Shown: one piece after another, positions 55,989-64,000 of the stretch
How the letters are laid out: each line of letters opens with the position of its first letter
How positions within the stretch are numbered: the first letter of the stretch is position 1
Assembly (NCBI RefSeq): GCF_918698095.1
Contig: NZ_CAKKLY010000023.1
Span: forward strand, 1-64,000
Reading direction: 5' to 3'
Length of the DNA: 64,000 nucleotides
Origin: Arthrobacter sp. Bi83
GTDB taxonomy: Bacteria; Actinomycetota; Actinomycetes; Actinomycetales; Micrococcaceae
Position numbers and translations under genes: made by a program
Notes under the pieces: model-generated
Database searches by the model: none
Seen by the model: only the letters and a program-made list of their open reading frames with translations
What the model was told of the DNA's origin: nothing

Positions 55989-56537
55989 TCAGCCGGGAGG
56001 ATCCCGCTCCAGTGGCAGAAGGATCGATGGCCTCAGATCCAGGACGAATTGCAGTGGATTCACATAGTCGTCTCCCCGGCGCACACCCCAGTGAACGCAT
56101 GGCGTCGCCCCGCAGTGCCCGGGGAGCAGCGTGCCCAGGGGGTCTCCCTTGCCCACGGCGTCGCCCTTCGAAAGTGTGCTGCGCACGGGTTCGAAGCTGC
56201 TGCGCAGGCCGTTGCCGTGGTCAACGGTGATGACGGGCCGGTCCACCACAACTCCCACGAAGCTGACGGTGCCGTTCTCCGGGGAGGTGACGGGGGCGCC
56301 GTCGGACGCCGACCTGAGGTCCACGCCGCGGTGCCCGCTAAGCCACGGCTTGTCCGGCGGATCGAAGGCCCGCAGCACTGCGGGCCGGGGAGTGAGCGGC
56401 CAGATCCACGACGGCGCAGCGGGCGGCACAACCGCCGGACTGAGCCCGGTGCCCGGCGGACCGTTTCCTGGAACAGCCGAGGGCGCCGCGGCCGCAGCGG
56501 CGATCAGGAGAGCTGTCAGGAGGACGGAGGCTTTCAT
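55989..56537 (-). CDS. Secreted M23 family (LytM-type) peptidase
   Basis: A 182-residue protein. The signal-peptide-like N-terminus is MKASVLLTALLIAAAAAAP, followed by a short Pro-rich spacer and a peptidase_M23 domain. Zinc-ligand motifs are seen as GHRGVDLRS (H-x3-D) and CVHWGVRRGDDYVNP (H-x-H variant with a single visible His). The usual H-x-H motif reads V-H-W here, so full catalytic competence is uncertain. Targets would be peptidoglycan cross-links. Start ATG 56537 is chosen for the signal peptide. The 422 bp between it and rpsB hold no supported gene. Confidence 0.8.
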   Translation of the reverse strand: MKASVLLTALLIAAAAAAPSAVPGNGPPGTGLSPAVVPPAAPSWIWPLTPRPAVLRAFDPPDKPWLSGHRGVDLRSASDGAPVTSPENGTVSFVGVVVDRPVITVDHGNGLRSSFEPVRSTLSKGDAVGKGDPLGTLLPGHCGATPCVHWGVRRGDDYVNPLQFVLDLRPSILLPLERDPPG

Positions 56538-56959
56538 CTGTCCAGCTTTGCGCCTATGCCGGATGGTGAAAACAGGCGTCGCGCCGTATGTGGAAAACGC
56601 CCGCGGAGTCGTGGAAGTTGGTGCATCGGCGGCGGACCGCTGTAGTACACTTGACGGAGCAGTTTGCTGTGCCCTCAACGTATTCCAATTCTCTTGGGTA
56701 GCGTCAGCACGCCCCATTCAGGAGTGCGGGGGAGCAGCAGCTGACTACGCGTATCCAGCCCTCCAGCACCGGAAGCCACAGGTTCCCGGCGGAGGATTGT
56801 GCCTCTTGCGGTCAGGTCCGGCAACGGTCCTGATGAGAAGCGCAATGGATGCCAGGAGCAACGCCTGCCTTGGGCGAAGCTAATTAACCGTCAACTATTG
56901 GCAGGGTAAGAGCGGCCTACGGGCTCTCTCATGAATGACCTGCCGGAAGGAGCGTCGGC
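56538..56959 (+). other. Intergenic region upstream of rpsB
   Basis: No gene is supported here. TTGACG at 56651 followed by TATTCC at 56681 is a poor promoter match. An AT-richer stretch with TAATTAACCGTC (56880-56892) precedes a weak hairpin, GAGCGGCC with GGGCTCTC (about 56910-56928), and then the strong rpsB ribosome site. It is probably a long untranslated leader for ribosomal protein S2. Confidence 0.4.
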
Positions 56960-57871
56960 ATGCCCGTCGTAACCATGCGCCAGCTGCTTGACAGCGGCGT
57001 CCACTTTGGACACCAGACACGTCGTTGGAACCCGAAGATGAAGCGATTCATCTTCACGGAGCGCAACGGCATCTACATCATTGACCTCCAGCAGTCGCTG
57101 TCCTACATCGACCGCGCGTACGAGTTCGTCAAGGCCACCGTTGCACACGGCGGCACCGTGCTCTTCGTCGGCACCAAGAAGCAGGCCCAGGAAGCAATTG
57201 CCGAGCAGGCCACCCGCGTTGGCCAGCCGTACGTCAACCAGCGTTGGCTCGGCGGCATGCTGACCAACTTCCAGACGGTTGCCAAGCGTATCCAGCGCAT
57301 GAAGGAACTCGAAGAGATCGACTTCGACGACGTCGCCGGTTCCGCTTACACCAAGAAGGAACTGCTGCTCCTCCGTCGCGAACTCACGAAGCTTGAGTCC
57401 AACCTCGGTGGTATCCGCAACCTCACCAAGGCACCTTCAGTGCTCTGGATCGTGGACACCAAGAAGGAACACCTGGCTGTTGACGAAGCCAAGAAGCTCA
57501 ACATCCCGGTTGTGGCCATCCTGGACACCAACTGCGATCCCGACGAAGTCGACTTCCCGATCCCGGGCAACGACGACGCCATCCGCTCCGTGAACCTCCT
57601 GACCCGCGTTGTTGCTGACGCTGTTGCAGAGGGCCTGATCGCCCGCAACCAGCGTGCAACCGGCACTGCCGAGACCCCGGAAGAGCCGCTGGCCGAGTGG
57701 GAGCGCGAACTCCTCGAGGGCAGCAAGGCCGAAGCCGCCGCTGCTGAGGCACCTGCTGCTGAGGCACCGGTTGCAGAGGAAGCCCCGGCTGCTGAGGCGC
57801 CGGCTGCTGAAGCTGCCCCCGCTGCAGAGGAAGCCCCGGCTGCTGCCGAGGCCACCGACGCCGAGAAGTAA
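56960..57871 (+). CDS. rpsB: 30S ribosomal protein S2
   Basis: A 303-residue S2 protein. It opens with [20 protein letters not shown] and contains [27 protein letters not shown] and [20 protein letters not shown]. The last 50 residues are an Ala/Glu/Pro-rich tail of repeated EAPAAE units, common in actinobacterial S2 and probably disordered. GGAAGGAG lies just upstream of ATG 56960. It heads the rpsB-tsf-pyrH-frr run. Confidence 0.97.
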   Translation: MPVVTMRQLLDSGVHFGHQTRRWNPKMKRFIFTERNGIYIIDLQQSLSYIDRAYEFVKATVAHGGTVLFVGTKKQAQEAIAEQATRVGQPYVNQRWLGGMLTNFQTVAKRIQRMKELEEIDFDDVAGSAYTKKELLLLRRELTKLESNLGGIRNLTKAPSVLWIVDTKKEHLAVDEAKKLNIPVVAILDTNCDPDEVDFPIPGNDDAIRSVNLLTRVVADAVAEGLIARNQRATGTAETPEEPLAEWERELLEGSKAEAAAAEAPAAEAPVAEEAPAAEAPAAEAAPAAEEAPAAAEATDAEK

Positions 57872-57889
57872 ACAACTCCACCGGGATTT

Positions 57890-57913
57890 CCCGGCGCTGT
57901 TCCCAGCGCCGGG
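57890..57913 (+). terminator. First hairpin between rpsB and tsf
   Basis: A perfect 10-bp GC stem (CCCGGCGCTG with CAGCGCCGGG) with a TTCC loop. No T-run follows; it is likely an attenuator or pause element rather than a full terminator. Confidence 0.6.
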
Positions 57914-57919
57914 GTAACT

Positions 57920-57958
57920 GACAGGATGGCGGCTCACCAGGTGAGCTGCCGTCCTGTC
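57920..57958 (+). terminator. Second, longer hairpin between rpsB and tsf
   Basis: An 18-bp stem (57920-57937 with 57941-57958, two G-U pairs in the RNA) with a 3-nt loop, followed by GGTCCG rather than T. Together with the first hairpin it probably lowers tsf expression relative to rpsB or protects the mRNA end. Confidence 0.6.
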
Positions 57959-57999
57959 GGTCCGTACACCACATAAATTTTCTAGACAGAGGGGTTCAC

Positions 58000-58836
58000 A
58001 TGGCGAACTACACTGCCGCTGATATCAAGGCTCTGCGCGAGCGCACCGGCGCCGGCATGATGGATGTCAAGAAGGCTCTCGACGAAGCCAACGGCGACGC
58101 CGAGAAGGCTATCGAGATCATCCGCATCAAGGGCCTGAAGGGCGCTACCAAGCGTGAAGGTCGTTCCACCGCTGAAGGCCTGGTTGCTGCCAAGGTCGAC
58201 GGCAAGGTCGGCGTGATGATTGAAGTCAACTGCGAGACCGACTTCGTGGCCAAGGCTGACAAGTTCATCCAGCTCGCCGACAGGGTCCTGGCCATCGCCG
58301 TCGAGTCCGGCGCAGCCGACCTCGAGACCCTGCTCGCCACCGACGTGGACGGCAAGCCGCTGTCCGAGGTTGTTGTCGAAGAGGGCGCCATCCTCGGCGA
58401 GAAGGTAGTAGTCCGCCGCATCTCCCGCATCGAGGGTGCCACGGTCGACGCTTACCTGCACAAGACCTCCAAGGACCTTCCGGCCCAGGTCGGCGTTCTG
58501 TTCGCCGTTGATGGTGAAGGTGAAGCTGCTGCCACCGCAGCCCACGACGTCGCGGTCCACATCGCAGCCATGGCCCCGAACTACCTCTCCCGCGAGGATG
58601 TTCCGGCTGACCTGGTCGCGTCCGAGCGCCGCATCGCCGAGGAGACTGCCAAGGCCGAGGGCAAGCCCGAAGCCGCCATGACCAAGATTGTGGAAGGCCG
58701 CGTGACGGGCTTCTACAAGGGTGAAGTCCTGGTCGACCAGGCCTTCGCCAAGGATGCCAAGAAGTCTGTTGCGCAGATCCTCGAAGAGGCCGGCGTCAAG
58801 GGAACAGCCTTCACGCGTTTCCGCGTCGGTTCCTAG
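58000..58836 (+). CDS. tsf: Elongation factor Ts
   Basis: Guanine-nucleotide exchange factor for EF-Tu. The 278-residue protein has the N-terminal UBA-like segment LRERTGAGMMDVKKALDEAN and the core EVNCETDFVAKADKF. The C-terminal VDQAFAKDAKKSVAQIL is also typical. GAGGGG precedes ATG 58000. A terminator with a TTCG loop follows the stop. Confidence 0.97.
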   Translation: MANYTAADIKALRERTGAGMMDVKKALDEANGDAEKAIEIIRIKGLKGATKREGRSTAEGLVAAKVDGKVGVMIEVNCETDFVAKADKFIQLADRVLAIAVESGAADLETLLATDVDGKPLSEVVVEEGAILGEKVVVRRISRIEGATVDAYLHKTSKDLPAQVGVLFAVDGEGEAAATAAHDVAVHIAAMAPNYLSREDVPADLVASERRIAEETAKAEGKPEAAMTKIVEGRVTGFYKGEVLVDQAFAKDAKKSVAQILEEAGVKGTAFTRFRVGS

Positions 58837-58846
58837 TCAGACACGC

Positions 58847-58880
58847 AAGGGGGGTGGTCACTTCGGTGGCCGCCCCTTTT
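58847..58880 (+). terminator. Rho-independent terminator after tsf
   Basis: The stem AAGGGGGGTGGTCAC with GTGGCCGCCCCTTTT has two G-U pairs. It has a TTCG tetraloop and TTTT at 58877-58880. It separates rpsB-tsf from pyrH. Confidence 0.82.
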
Positions 58881-58962
58881 GCATGCACCGGCCACAGCGG
58901 GATATGAGCTTTGGCCGCACAGCACGATAACCTAGCTCAGAACTCACCAACGGGAAGGCACC

Positions 58963-59700
58963 ATGGAAGCCGTCAATACTTCAGTCCAGTCAGAGAAGAG
59001 CAGGCGCCGGGTCCTCCTGAAGCTGTCCGGTGAGGTCTTCGGAGGCGGCAAGCTCGGCGTCGACCCGGACACCGTCCGCGGAGTCGCCAAACAGATCGCC
59101 GCAGCCGTTCCCGACGTCGAGGTTGCCATTGTGGTGGGCGGCGGCAACTTCTTCCGCGGAGCCGAACTGTCCCAAAGCGGAATGGACCGCTCACGTGCCG
59201 ACTACATGGGCATGCTGGGAACAGTCATGAACTGCCTGGCACTCCAGGACTTCCTTGAGCAGGCCGGCGTCGGGACCCGTGTCCAGAGCGCCATCACCAT
59301 GGGACAGGTCGCCGAGGCGTACATTCCACGCCGCGCCATCCGCCACATGGAGAAGGGCAGGGTGGTCATCTTCGGTGCCGGTGCCGGCCTGCCGTACTTT
59401 TCCACGGACACGGTGGCCGCACAACGCGCCCTCGAGGTCCACGCGGACGTGGTGCTCATGGCGAAGAGCGGTGTGGACGGCGTCTACACCGCCGACCCCA
59501 AGAAGGATCCGACCGCCGAGAAGCTGGAAAAGCTCAGCTACGACGACGCGCTTCGCCGCGACATCCGGGTCATGGACCAGACGGCCATGACCATGTGCAA
59601 GGACAACAACCTCTCCATGGTGGTGTTTGGCATGGAAGGCGAAGGCAACGTCACGCGTGCCATCCGCGGTGAAGAGCTGGGAACGCTGGTCACCCCCTAG
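58963..59700 (+). CDS. pyrH: UMP kinase
   Basis: Phosphorylates UMP to UDP. The 245-residue amino-acid-kinase-fold protein has [49 protein letters not shown] and [19 protein letters not shown]. The 5' leader is short, with GGGAAGG before ATG 58963. frr follows after 98 bp. Confidence 0.96.
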   Translation: MEAVNTSVQSEKSRRRVLLKLSGEVFGGGKLGVDPDTVRGVAKQIAAAVPDVEVAIVVGGGNFFRGAELSQSGMDRSRADYMGMLGTVMNCLALQDFLEQAGVGTRVQSAITMGQVAEAYIPRRAIRHMEKGRVVIFGAGAGLPYFSTDTVAAQRALEVHADVVLMAKSGVDGVYTADPKKDPTAEKLEKLSYDDALRRDIRVMDQTAMTMCKDNNLSMVVFGMEGEGNVTRAIRGEELGTLVTP

Positions 59701-59798
59701 TTACAGCTAGGATATTTCTAGGAAGGTTCCGTCCATCGGGCGGAACCAGGATTGTGAAATGCCCCGGTCCGCCGGGAACCGATTTCTGAGGAGAGACC

Positions 59799-60356
59799 GT
59801 GATCGAAGAAACCTTGCTCGAAGCCGGGGACAAGATGGACAAGGCAGTCGAGGTAGCCAAGGAAGACTTCGCCTCGATCCGGACGGGCCGGGCAACCCCG
59901 GGCCTCTACAACAAGGTGATGGTGGAGTACTACGGAACCCCCACGCCCCTTCAGCAGCTGGCGTCCTTCGCGGTTCCCGATGCGCGCACCATCCTGATCA
60001 CCCCGTACGACAAGACCGCCCTGCGCGACATTGAACGTGCCCTTAGTGACTCTGAAGTCGGAGCCAACCCGTCCAACGACGGCAACGTTATCCGCATCAC
60101 CATTCCTGACCTCACTCAGGAACGCCGCAAAGAATACGTGAAGATCGTCAAGTCCAAGGGCGAAGACGCCAAGGTCTCCATCCGCAACATCCGCCGCAAG
60201 GCCAAGGAAACCCTGGACCGCCTGGTCAAGGACGGCGAGGCCGGCGAGGACGAGGGCAGCCGAGGGGAAAAGGAGCTCGACGCCATCACCAAGCAGCATG
60301 TCGACGGTATCGATGAGCTGCTGAAGCGCAAGGAAGCAGAGCTGCTCGAAGTCTGA
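59799..60356 (+). CDS. frr: Ribosome recycling factor
   Basis: Releases ribosomes from mRNA after termination together with EF-G. The 185-residue protein shows [20 protein letters not shown], the hinge [17 protein letters not shown] and the C-terminal helix signature [17 protein letters not shown]. Start GTG 59799 has GGAGAG upstream. The stop overlaps the cdsA start by one base. Confidence 0.97.
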   Translation: MIEETLLEAGDKMDKAVEVAKEDFASIRTGRATPGLYNKVMVEYYGTPTPLQQLASFAVPDARTILITPYDKTALRDIERALSDSEVGANPSNDGNVIRITIPDLTQERRKEYVKIVKSKGEDAKVSIRNIRRKAKETLDRLVKDGEAGEDEGSRGEKELDAITKQHVDGIDELLKRKEAELLEV

Positions 60357-61279
60357 TGGGCCAAGCACAGCAGGCCCCCGGAGCGCGGGCGCGATCGCGG
60401 ACCCGGCAGCCGAGGCCTAATCCGACTCCCGGAGCCGGGCGCAACCTGCCGGCGGCAACCGCCGTCGGACTGGCCATGCTCTTCGCAGTGCTGGGCGGGC
60501 TGCTGTTCCTGCCGCTGGGTTTCGTCGCAGTGACCACCACGTTCGCCGTCTTTGGAGTGTGGGAAATCTTCCGCGCACTGGAGGCCAACGGCACGCGGCT
60601 GCCCATTGTCCCGGTGATGGTAGGCACCGTGGCCATGCCGTTTTCGGCCTACTTCGGTGGGCTGGAAAGCCTGTTGTTCGCCTTGCTGGCCAGCAGCGTG
60701 GCTGTTCTCCTGTGGCGCTCGGTCGAAAGCGCCGTCGGCTCATCACGCAGCATTTTCGCCGGTGTCTTTACCTTGGCGTGGGTTCCCTTCCTGATCAGTT
60801 TCGCCGCACTGCCGCTCCACGTTGCGGTGGGCGTGACCCCCATAGGACTGTGGCCCGGCGGAGCGGTGCCTGAGGGTGCCTGGCAGGTGGTCATTCTGCT
60901 TCTGCTGGTGGTCTCCAACGACACCTTCGGCTACTTGGTGGGCGCTTCACTGGGCAAGCACCCGATGGCTCCCAAGATCAGTCCCAAGAAATCGTGGGAA
61001 GGCTTTGCCGGATCCATTGCGGGGGCGATGGTGATTGGCATCCTGGCCTGTGTCTTCGTACTCGGGAAACCGTGGTGGGTGGGAGTGATTCTCGCCGTGG
61101 GAATGGTGGCATCCTCTACCGCCGGCGATCTTGCGGAATCCATGGTCAAGCGCGAACTCGGCATTAAGGACATGAGCAGCATCCTTCCCGGCCACGGCGG
61201 GGTCATGGACCGGCTGGATTCCATCGTCTTCGCGTCCCCGGTGGCCTTCCTGCTGTTCGTCCTCGTCTCCGGGGCCTGA
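60356..61279 (+). CDS. cdsA: Phosphatidate cytidylyltransferase
   Basis: Makes CDP-diacylglycerol from phosphatidate and CTP, the precursor of most phospholipids. The 307-residue protein has about eight membrane segments. The C-terminal family signature region shows KISPKKSWEGFAGSIAGAM and LPGHGGVMDRLDSIVF. An N-terminal basic tail of about 30 residues (GARARSRTRQPRPNPTP) precedes the first helix. It overlaps frr by one base (TGATG). Confidence 0.95.
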   Translation: MGQAQQAPGARARSRTRQPRPNPTPGAGRNLPAATAVGLAMLFAVLGGLLFLPLGFVAVTTTFAVFGVWEIFRALEANGTRLPIVPVMVGTVAMPFSAYFGGLESLLFALLASSVAVLLWRSVESAVGSSRSIFAGVFTLAWVPFLISFAALPLHVAVGVTPIGLWPGGAVPEGAWQVVILLLLVVSNDTFGYLVGASLGKHPMAPKISPKKSWEGFAGSIAGAMVIGILACVFVLGKPWWVGVILAVGMVASSTAGDLAESMVKRELGIKDMSSILPGHGGVMDRLDSIVFASPVAFLLFVLVSGA

Positions 61280-61360
61280 CAGCTACCCGGCACGGGGCGG
61301 CACACCGCAACGCCCTAAAATGGTGCGGTTACGACTTAGCTGAAAAGCATTGAAGGAAAC

Positions 61361-61948
61361 ATGGTAAGAGTGGACAGCAAACGGCAGATTCCCGCGTCTT
61401 TCGAACGCGTGGCCCGCACCGTATACGGTTATAACGCCAAGCAGGTGGACCAGTTCCTGCAGCGGGCCCGCGTTTCACTCGAGACACCCGAGACGGCCGT
61501 CCACCCCATCCGAAGCGCCGACGTCCGGGCCGTGTCCTTCGACCCCGTCAAGGGCGGATACGCGGCCACCAACGTGGACGCGGCGCTGGACCGGCTGGAG
61601 GATGCCTTCGCCCGGCGTGAACGCGACGAACTCATAGCCGAGCAGGGAGAAGAGGCCTGGCTGCGGCAGATCGGGCAGCTTTCCGGAACTCTGAGGGGCC
61701 GGCTCCACCGGCCCGACGGCGAGCGGTTCCGCCGCCCGGCCAAGAAGAAGGCGCGCAGCTACAGCACCAAGGACGTGGACCGGCTGTGCATGGACCTGAT
61801 CGGCTACCTCGAAGAGGACAAGCCGCTCAGCGTCGATAACGTCCGCCGCGCCGTGTTCCGCCCGGCCGTGGGCCAGGCCGGCTACGAGGAAACCCAGGTG
61901 GACGCCTTCCTGGACCGGGTGGTCGAACTCATGGCTGCCATCGACTGA
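61361..61948 (+). CDS. DivIVA-repeat protein
   Basis: A 195-residue protein with three copies of the short DivIVA-type motif. These are FERVARTVYGYNAKQVDQFL (about residues 11-30), then a middle copy VSFDPVKGGYAATNVDAALD (about 55-74), then FRPAVGQAGYEETQVDAFLD (near 170). There is no long coiled coil as in polar-growth DivIVA. Such short proteins are found downstream of cdsA in related Actinobacteria. A role at the division site or membrane is possible but unproven. Confidence 0.8.
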   Translation: MVRVDSKRQIPASFERVARTVYGYNAKQVDQFLQRARVSLETPETAVHPIRSADVRAVSFDPVKGGYAATNVDAALDRLEDAFARRERDELIAEQGEEAWLRQIGQLSGTLRGRLHRPDGERFRRPAKKKARSYSTKDVDRLCMDLIGYLEEDKPLSVDNVRRAVFRPAVGQAGYEETQVDAFLDRVVELMAAID

Positions 61949-61993
61949 CCCCAACATGACGCAGCACTCCGACCGCCGTGGAACGCGTGTGAT

Positions 61994-63460
61994 TTAACGC
62001 TCTGTGGCGAGGGGCCGTTCGGGCGTATGGAGCCTGGTCATCACCTTGGTGATCGTTCGCGGGACCCGTTTTTTCGTGGCCCTGGACGTCAGGATCATGA
62101 CGGCGAAGGCGGCGGGCACTGTCCACGCCGCGGGTTGCGCCAGCCAGAAGGGTGTGCCGCCAGCGCCGAGTGCACCGCCGGCCACCATGGCTCCGCCGCA
62201 GAGCAGGCCGCCTGTCGCCATGCCTGCGATGGCGCCGGCGTCGGTAAGGCCCCGCCACCAGATGCCCAGCAACAGCACCGGGCAGATGGTCGAGGCCGTG
62301 AAGGCGAACACCAGTCCCACGCTGCCGGCCAAAGCCAGGGAATCCGTCATGAACGCCAAGCCCAGCGGAACCGTCGCGGAAATGAGCGCGGCCAGCCTGA
62401 ATCCGCGGACGCTGCCGCCGAGCACATCCTGGCTGATCACGCCGGCGAGGGAAACCACGAGTCCCGACGTTGTGGAGAGGAAAGCGGCAAAGGCGCCCGC
62501 CACGACCAGCGCGGACAGCAGTTCGCCGGCCGGTCCGCCGATGAGGCGCCCGGGCAGCAGCAGGACGAGTGCGTCGGCCTGCCCCGCCTGGGCAAGTCCC
62601 GGCGCGAACACCCGGCCGGCGAGCCCGTAGGCCGTGGGGAACAGATAGAACACGGACAGCAGCCCCAGCACGATCAGGGTGGTCCGCCGGGCTGAATGCC
62701 CGTCCGGGTTGGTGTAGAACCGAACCAGCACATGCGGCAGTCCCAGCGTTCCGAACAGCAGGGCGACCAGCAGCGAGATGTTCTGGTACGGACCGGCGGG
62801 GGCCAGCCCCGTGGGGTTCGTGGCAGCAGCGGCCACCGCGGGGGTGCCGTTGTCTGTCAGGGCCAGGACGATGAAAACAAACGGTACGGCCAGCGCGGTG
62901 AGCTTGAGCCAGTATTGGAAGGCCTGCACGAAGGTGATGGAGCGCATCCCTCCGGCCACGACCGTCAGGCACACGACCACCACGACGGCCGTGGACCCCA
63001 CCCATGCCGGCAGGCCCGTCGTGGTCCGGATCGTGAGGGCAGCGCCATGGAGCTGGGGGACGATGTACAGCCAGCCCACGATAACCACGGCGAGGCTTGT
63101 CACCCGCCGCACGGCCCGGGAATCCAGCCGGGCCTCGGTGAAATCGGGAATCGTGTAGGCCCCCGAGCGGCGGAGCGGGGCGGCCACGAACAGCAGGAGC
63201 ATCAGGTACCCGGCCGTGTAGCCCACGGGGAACCACAGGGCATCGGTGCCGGACAGCAGAATCAGTCCGGCCACGCCCAGGAAGCTCGCGGCGGACAGAT
63301 ACTCGCCGCCGATCGCGGATGCATTCCACCAAGGCCGGACGGTGCGGGACGCGACGTAGAAGTCGCCGGTGGTCCGGGAAATCCGGAGCCCGTAGAAGCC
63401 GATGACGGCCGTGGCGACGGAGACGGCTGCGATGGCAACGATCCCCACGGCGGGGTTCAC
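61994..63460 (-). CDS. Solute:sodium symporter, ActP-like cation/acetate symporter
   Basis: A 488-residue membrane protein of the SSS family with about thirteen hydrophobic segments. It shows FYVASRTVRPWWNASAIGGE with the early GGEYLSAASFLG signature, and SYWLKLTALAV-type motifs follow. LVRFYTNPDGHSARRTTL is typical of ActP. Substrates are acetate and related monocarboxylates. Start GTG 63460 lies 7 bp after the DUF485 stop. It is shorter than the E. coli protein (549 residues). Confidence 0.88.
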   Translation of the reverse strand: MNPAVGIVAIAAVSVATAVIGFYGLRISRTTGDFYVASRTVRPWWNASAIGGEYLSAASFLGVAGLILLSGTDALWFPVGYTAGYLMLLLFVAAPLRRSGAYTIPDFTEARLDSRAVRRVTSLAVVIVGWLYIVPQLHGAALTIRTTTGLPAWVGSTAVVVVVCLTVVAGGMRSITFVQAFQYWLKLTALAVPFVFIVLALTDNGTPAVAAAATNPTGLAPAGPYQNISLLVALLFGTLGLPHVLVRFYTNPDGHSARRTTLIVLGLLSVFYLFPTAYGLAGRVFAPGLAQAGQADALVLLLPGRLIGGPAGELLSALVVAGAFAAFLSTTSGLVVSLAGVISQDVLGGSVRGFRLAALISATVPLGLAFMTDSLALAGSVGLVFAFTASTICPVLLLGIWWRGLTDAGAIAGMATGGLLCGGAMVAGGALGAGGTPFWLAQPAAWTVPAAFAVMILTSRATKKRVPRTITKVMTRLHTPERPLATER

Positions 63461-63467
63461 CGGGCCA

Positions 63468-63818
63468 TCACCTGTCCTCGGCGAGGTCGCGGTAACGGGC
63501 CTCGTTCCGCGCGGCGCTGCGGATGTACAGCCAGGCGCTGAGCCCCGTCACAGGGTAGATGCCTGCGCCCAAAAGCAGCCAGTCGAAGGGGATGCCGGCA
63601 ACCCGTGACTCCGCCAGTCCGGGGATGGCTGCCAGCAGGAGCGGAAAGGCGCCAAGGATCAGGAGGAAGCCGCCCGCCACCACGAGGGCAAGCCGCAGCT
63701 GCGAACGGATCAGGGACCGGACGAAGACCTGCCCCACCGCTGATTCCTCTGCCGCTTCCCGCGACTGGAGGACAGGCCTGGCCGCGGAGCGCGGCGCCGT
63801 CACCCTGATCCGCGTCAT
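63468..63818 (-). CDS. DUF485 membrane protein
   Basis: A 116-residue protein with two membrane helices (LALVVAGGFLLILGAFPLLL and PFDWLLLGAGIYPVTGLSAW). An N-terminal charged stretch precedes them, and SAARNEARYRDLAEDR ends the protein. DUF485 proteins are usually encoded just before ActP symporters and are thought to be accessory subunits. The start overlaps the upstream regulator stop by 4 bp (ATGA). Confidence 0.85.
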   Translation of the reverse strand: MTRIRVTAPRSAARPVLQSREAAEESAVGQVFVRSLIRSQLRLALVVAGGFLLILGAFPLLLAAIPGLAESRVAGIPFDWLLLGAGIYPVTGLSAWLYIRSAARNEARYRDLAEDR

Positions 63819-64000
63819 GCCTGCGGCCGGATGCGGGTCGCTTCGAGCTTCTCCCTGACAGCCGGCAGAAGCCGCCGGCTGATCGGCAGTTCGGCGGCCT
63901 CCACGGTGACACTGGGGCGGGCTGCGGTCAGCTTCAGGTGCGTGACGTGGGACAGTGCAATGAGGTAGGAACGGTGCGTCCTGATGAAGCCGGCGTCCGC
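63815..64000 (-). CDS. LytTR-domain response regulator, C-terminal part (partial)
   Basis: Only the last 61 codons are in the window. They read ADAGFIRTHRSYLIALSHV and continue to PISRRLLPAVREKLEATR. The F-x-R-x-H-R-S-Y motif is the LytTR DNA-binding domain signature. The N-terminal receiver domain lies beyond the right edge. The gene overlaps DUF485 by 4 bp, so regulator and transporter genes are one transcript. Confidence 0.82.
   Translation of the reverse strand, partial: ADAGFIRTHRSYLIALSHVTHLKLTAARPSVTVEAAELPISRRLLPAVREKLEATRIRPQA

Noticed and set aside
61929..63332. 467-codon minus-strand frame overlapping the ActP gene in another frame
   Set aside because: The translation is Arg/Pro/Gly-rich without motifs. 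The ActP frame has full membrane topology and family motifs.

Overview
The window is a chromosomal stretch of a high-GC Gram-positive bacterium, most likely a member of the Micrococcaceae close to Arthrobacter or Pseudarthrobacter. Reasons: strong GC bias at third codon positions, many GTG starts, a SAM-IV-type riboswitch ahead of metX (a class found in Actinobacteria), a DUF222/HNH 13E12-type ORF, a single-chain glycyl-tRNA synthetase, a GatCAB operon and a DivIVA-repeat protein. No insertion sequence, integrase, prophage, plasmid locus or CRISPR array was seen. I place it at family level with confidence and at genus level only tentatively.

Layout. 1-4.6 kb: the end of a membrane-anchored protein, ligA, an inositol-phosphatase-family gene, a GNAT enzyme and a RidA protein. 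4.7-8.8 kb: a CitA/CitB-type two-component system divergent from a CitMHS citrate-metal symporter. 8.9-12.3 kb: gatCAB, flanked by two long intergenic palindromes. 12.5-19.9 kb: a secreted protein, then a LysR gene divergent from an amino-acid catabolic run (tdh, kbl, FAD oxidoreductase, hutI), then a DeoR regulator. 20-22.3 kb: a histidine phosphatase, a CPBP protease and a VOC protein. 22.4-23.8 kb: riboswitch plus metX. 24-30.1 kb: a probable catabolic regulon with an MHS transporter, alcohol dehydrogenase, LysR regulator, mmsB and mmsA. 30.4-36.9 kb: HNH nuclease, SHOCT protein, HTH_42 (AlkZ-like) protein, SGNH hydrolase, carboxylesterase, S4 protein and a YdcZ-type transporter. 37-39.4 kb: glyQS and a GNAT. 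39.4-41.9 kb: a tightly overlapping minus-strand trio (hydrolase, DUF1295 protein, frameshifted PlsC-like acyltransferase). 42-47.9 kb: YibE/F, dusB, dgt and dnaG. 48-48.3 kb: two identical tRNA-Asn genes. 48.3-54.3 kb: small proteins, a Bcr/CflA exporter, a holin-like membrane protein, CDP-alcohol phosphatidyltransferase, an NIPA/DMT protein and a GT4 glycosyltransferase. Then come a CAU tRNA and a glutaryl-CoA-dehydrogenase-like gene, followed by the conserved rpsB-tsf-pyrH-frr-cdsA run (57-61.3 kb), a DivIVA-repeat protein and a LytTR/DUF485/ActP acetate-uptake operon cut by the window end.

Most of the window is core genome and I see no clearly new multi-gene system. The less expected observations are: (1) short tandem duplications of 11-19 bp that span or touch the stop codon of at least six genes; (2) a near-identical operator-like block of about 42 bp upstream of both the MHS transporter and mmsBA, each followed by a CRP/GlxR-like site that is also seen upstream of citM; (3) a palindrome centred just upstream of the acyl-CoA dehydrogenase; (4) an HTH_42 protein carrying the AlkZ-type Q-x-Q motif; (5) a homopolymer frameshift in the lipid-related acyltransferase.
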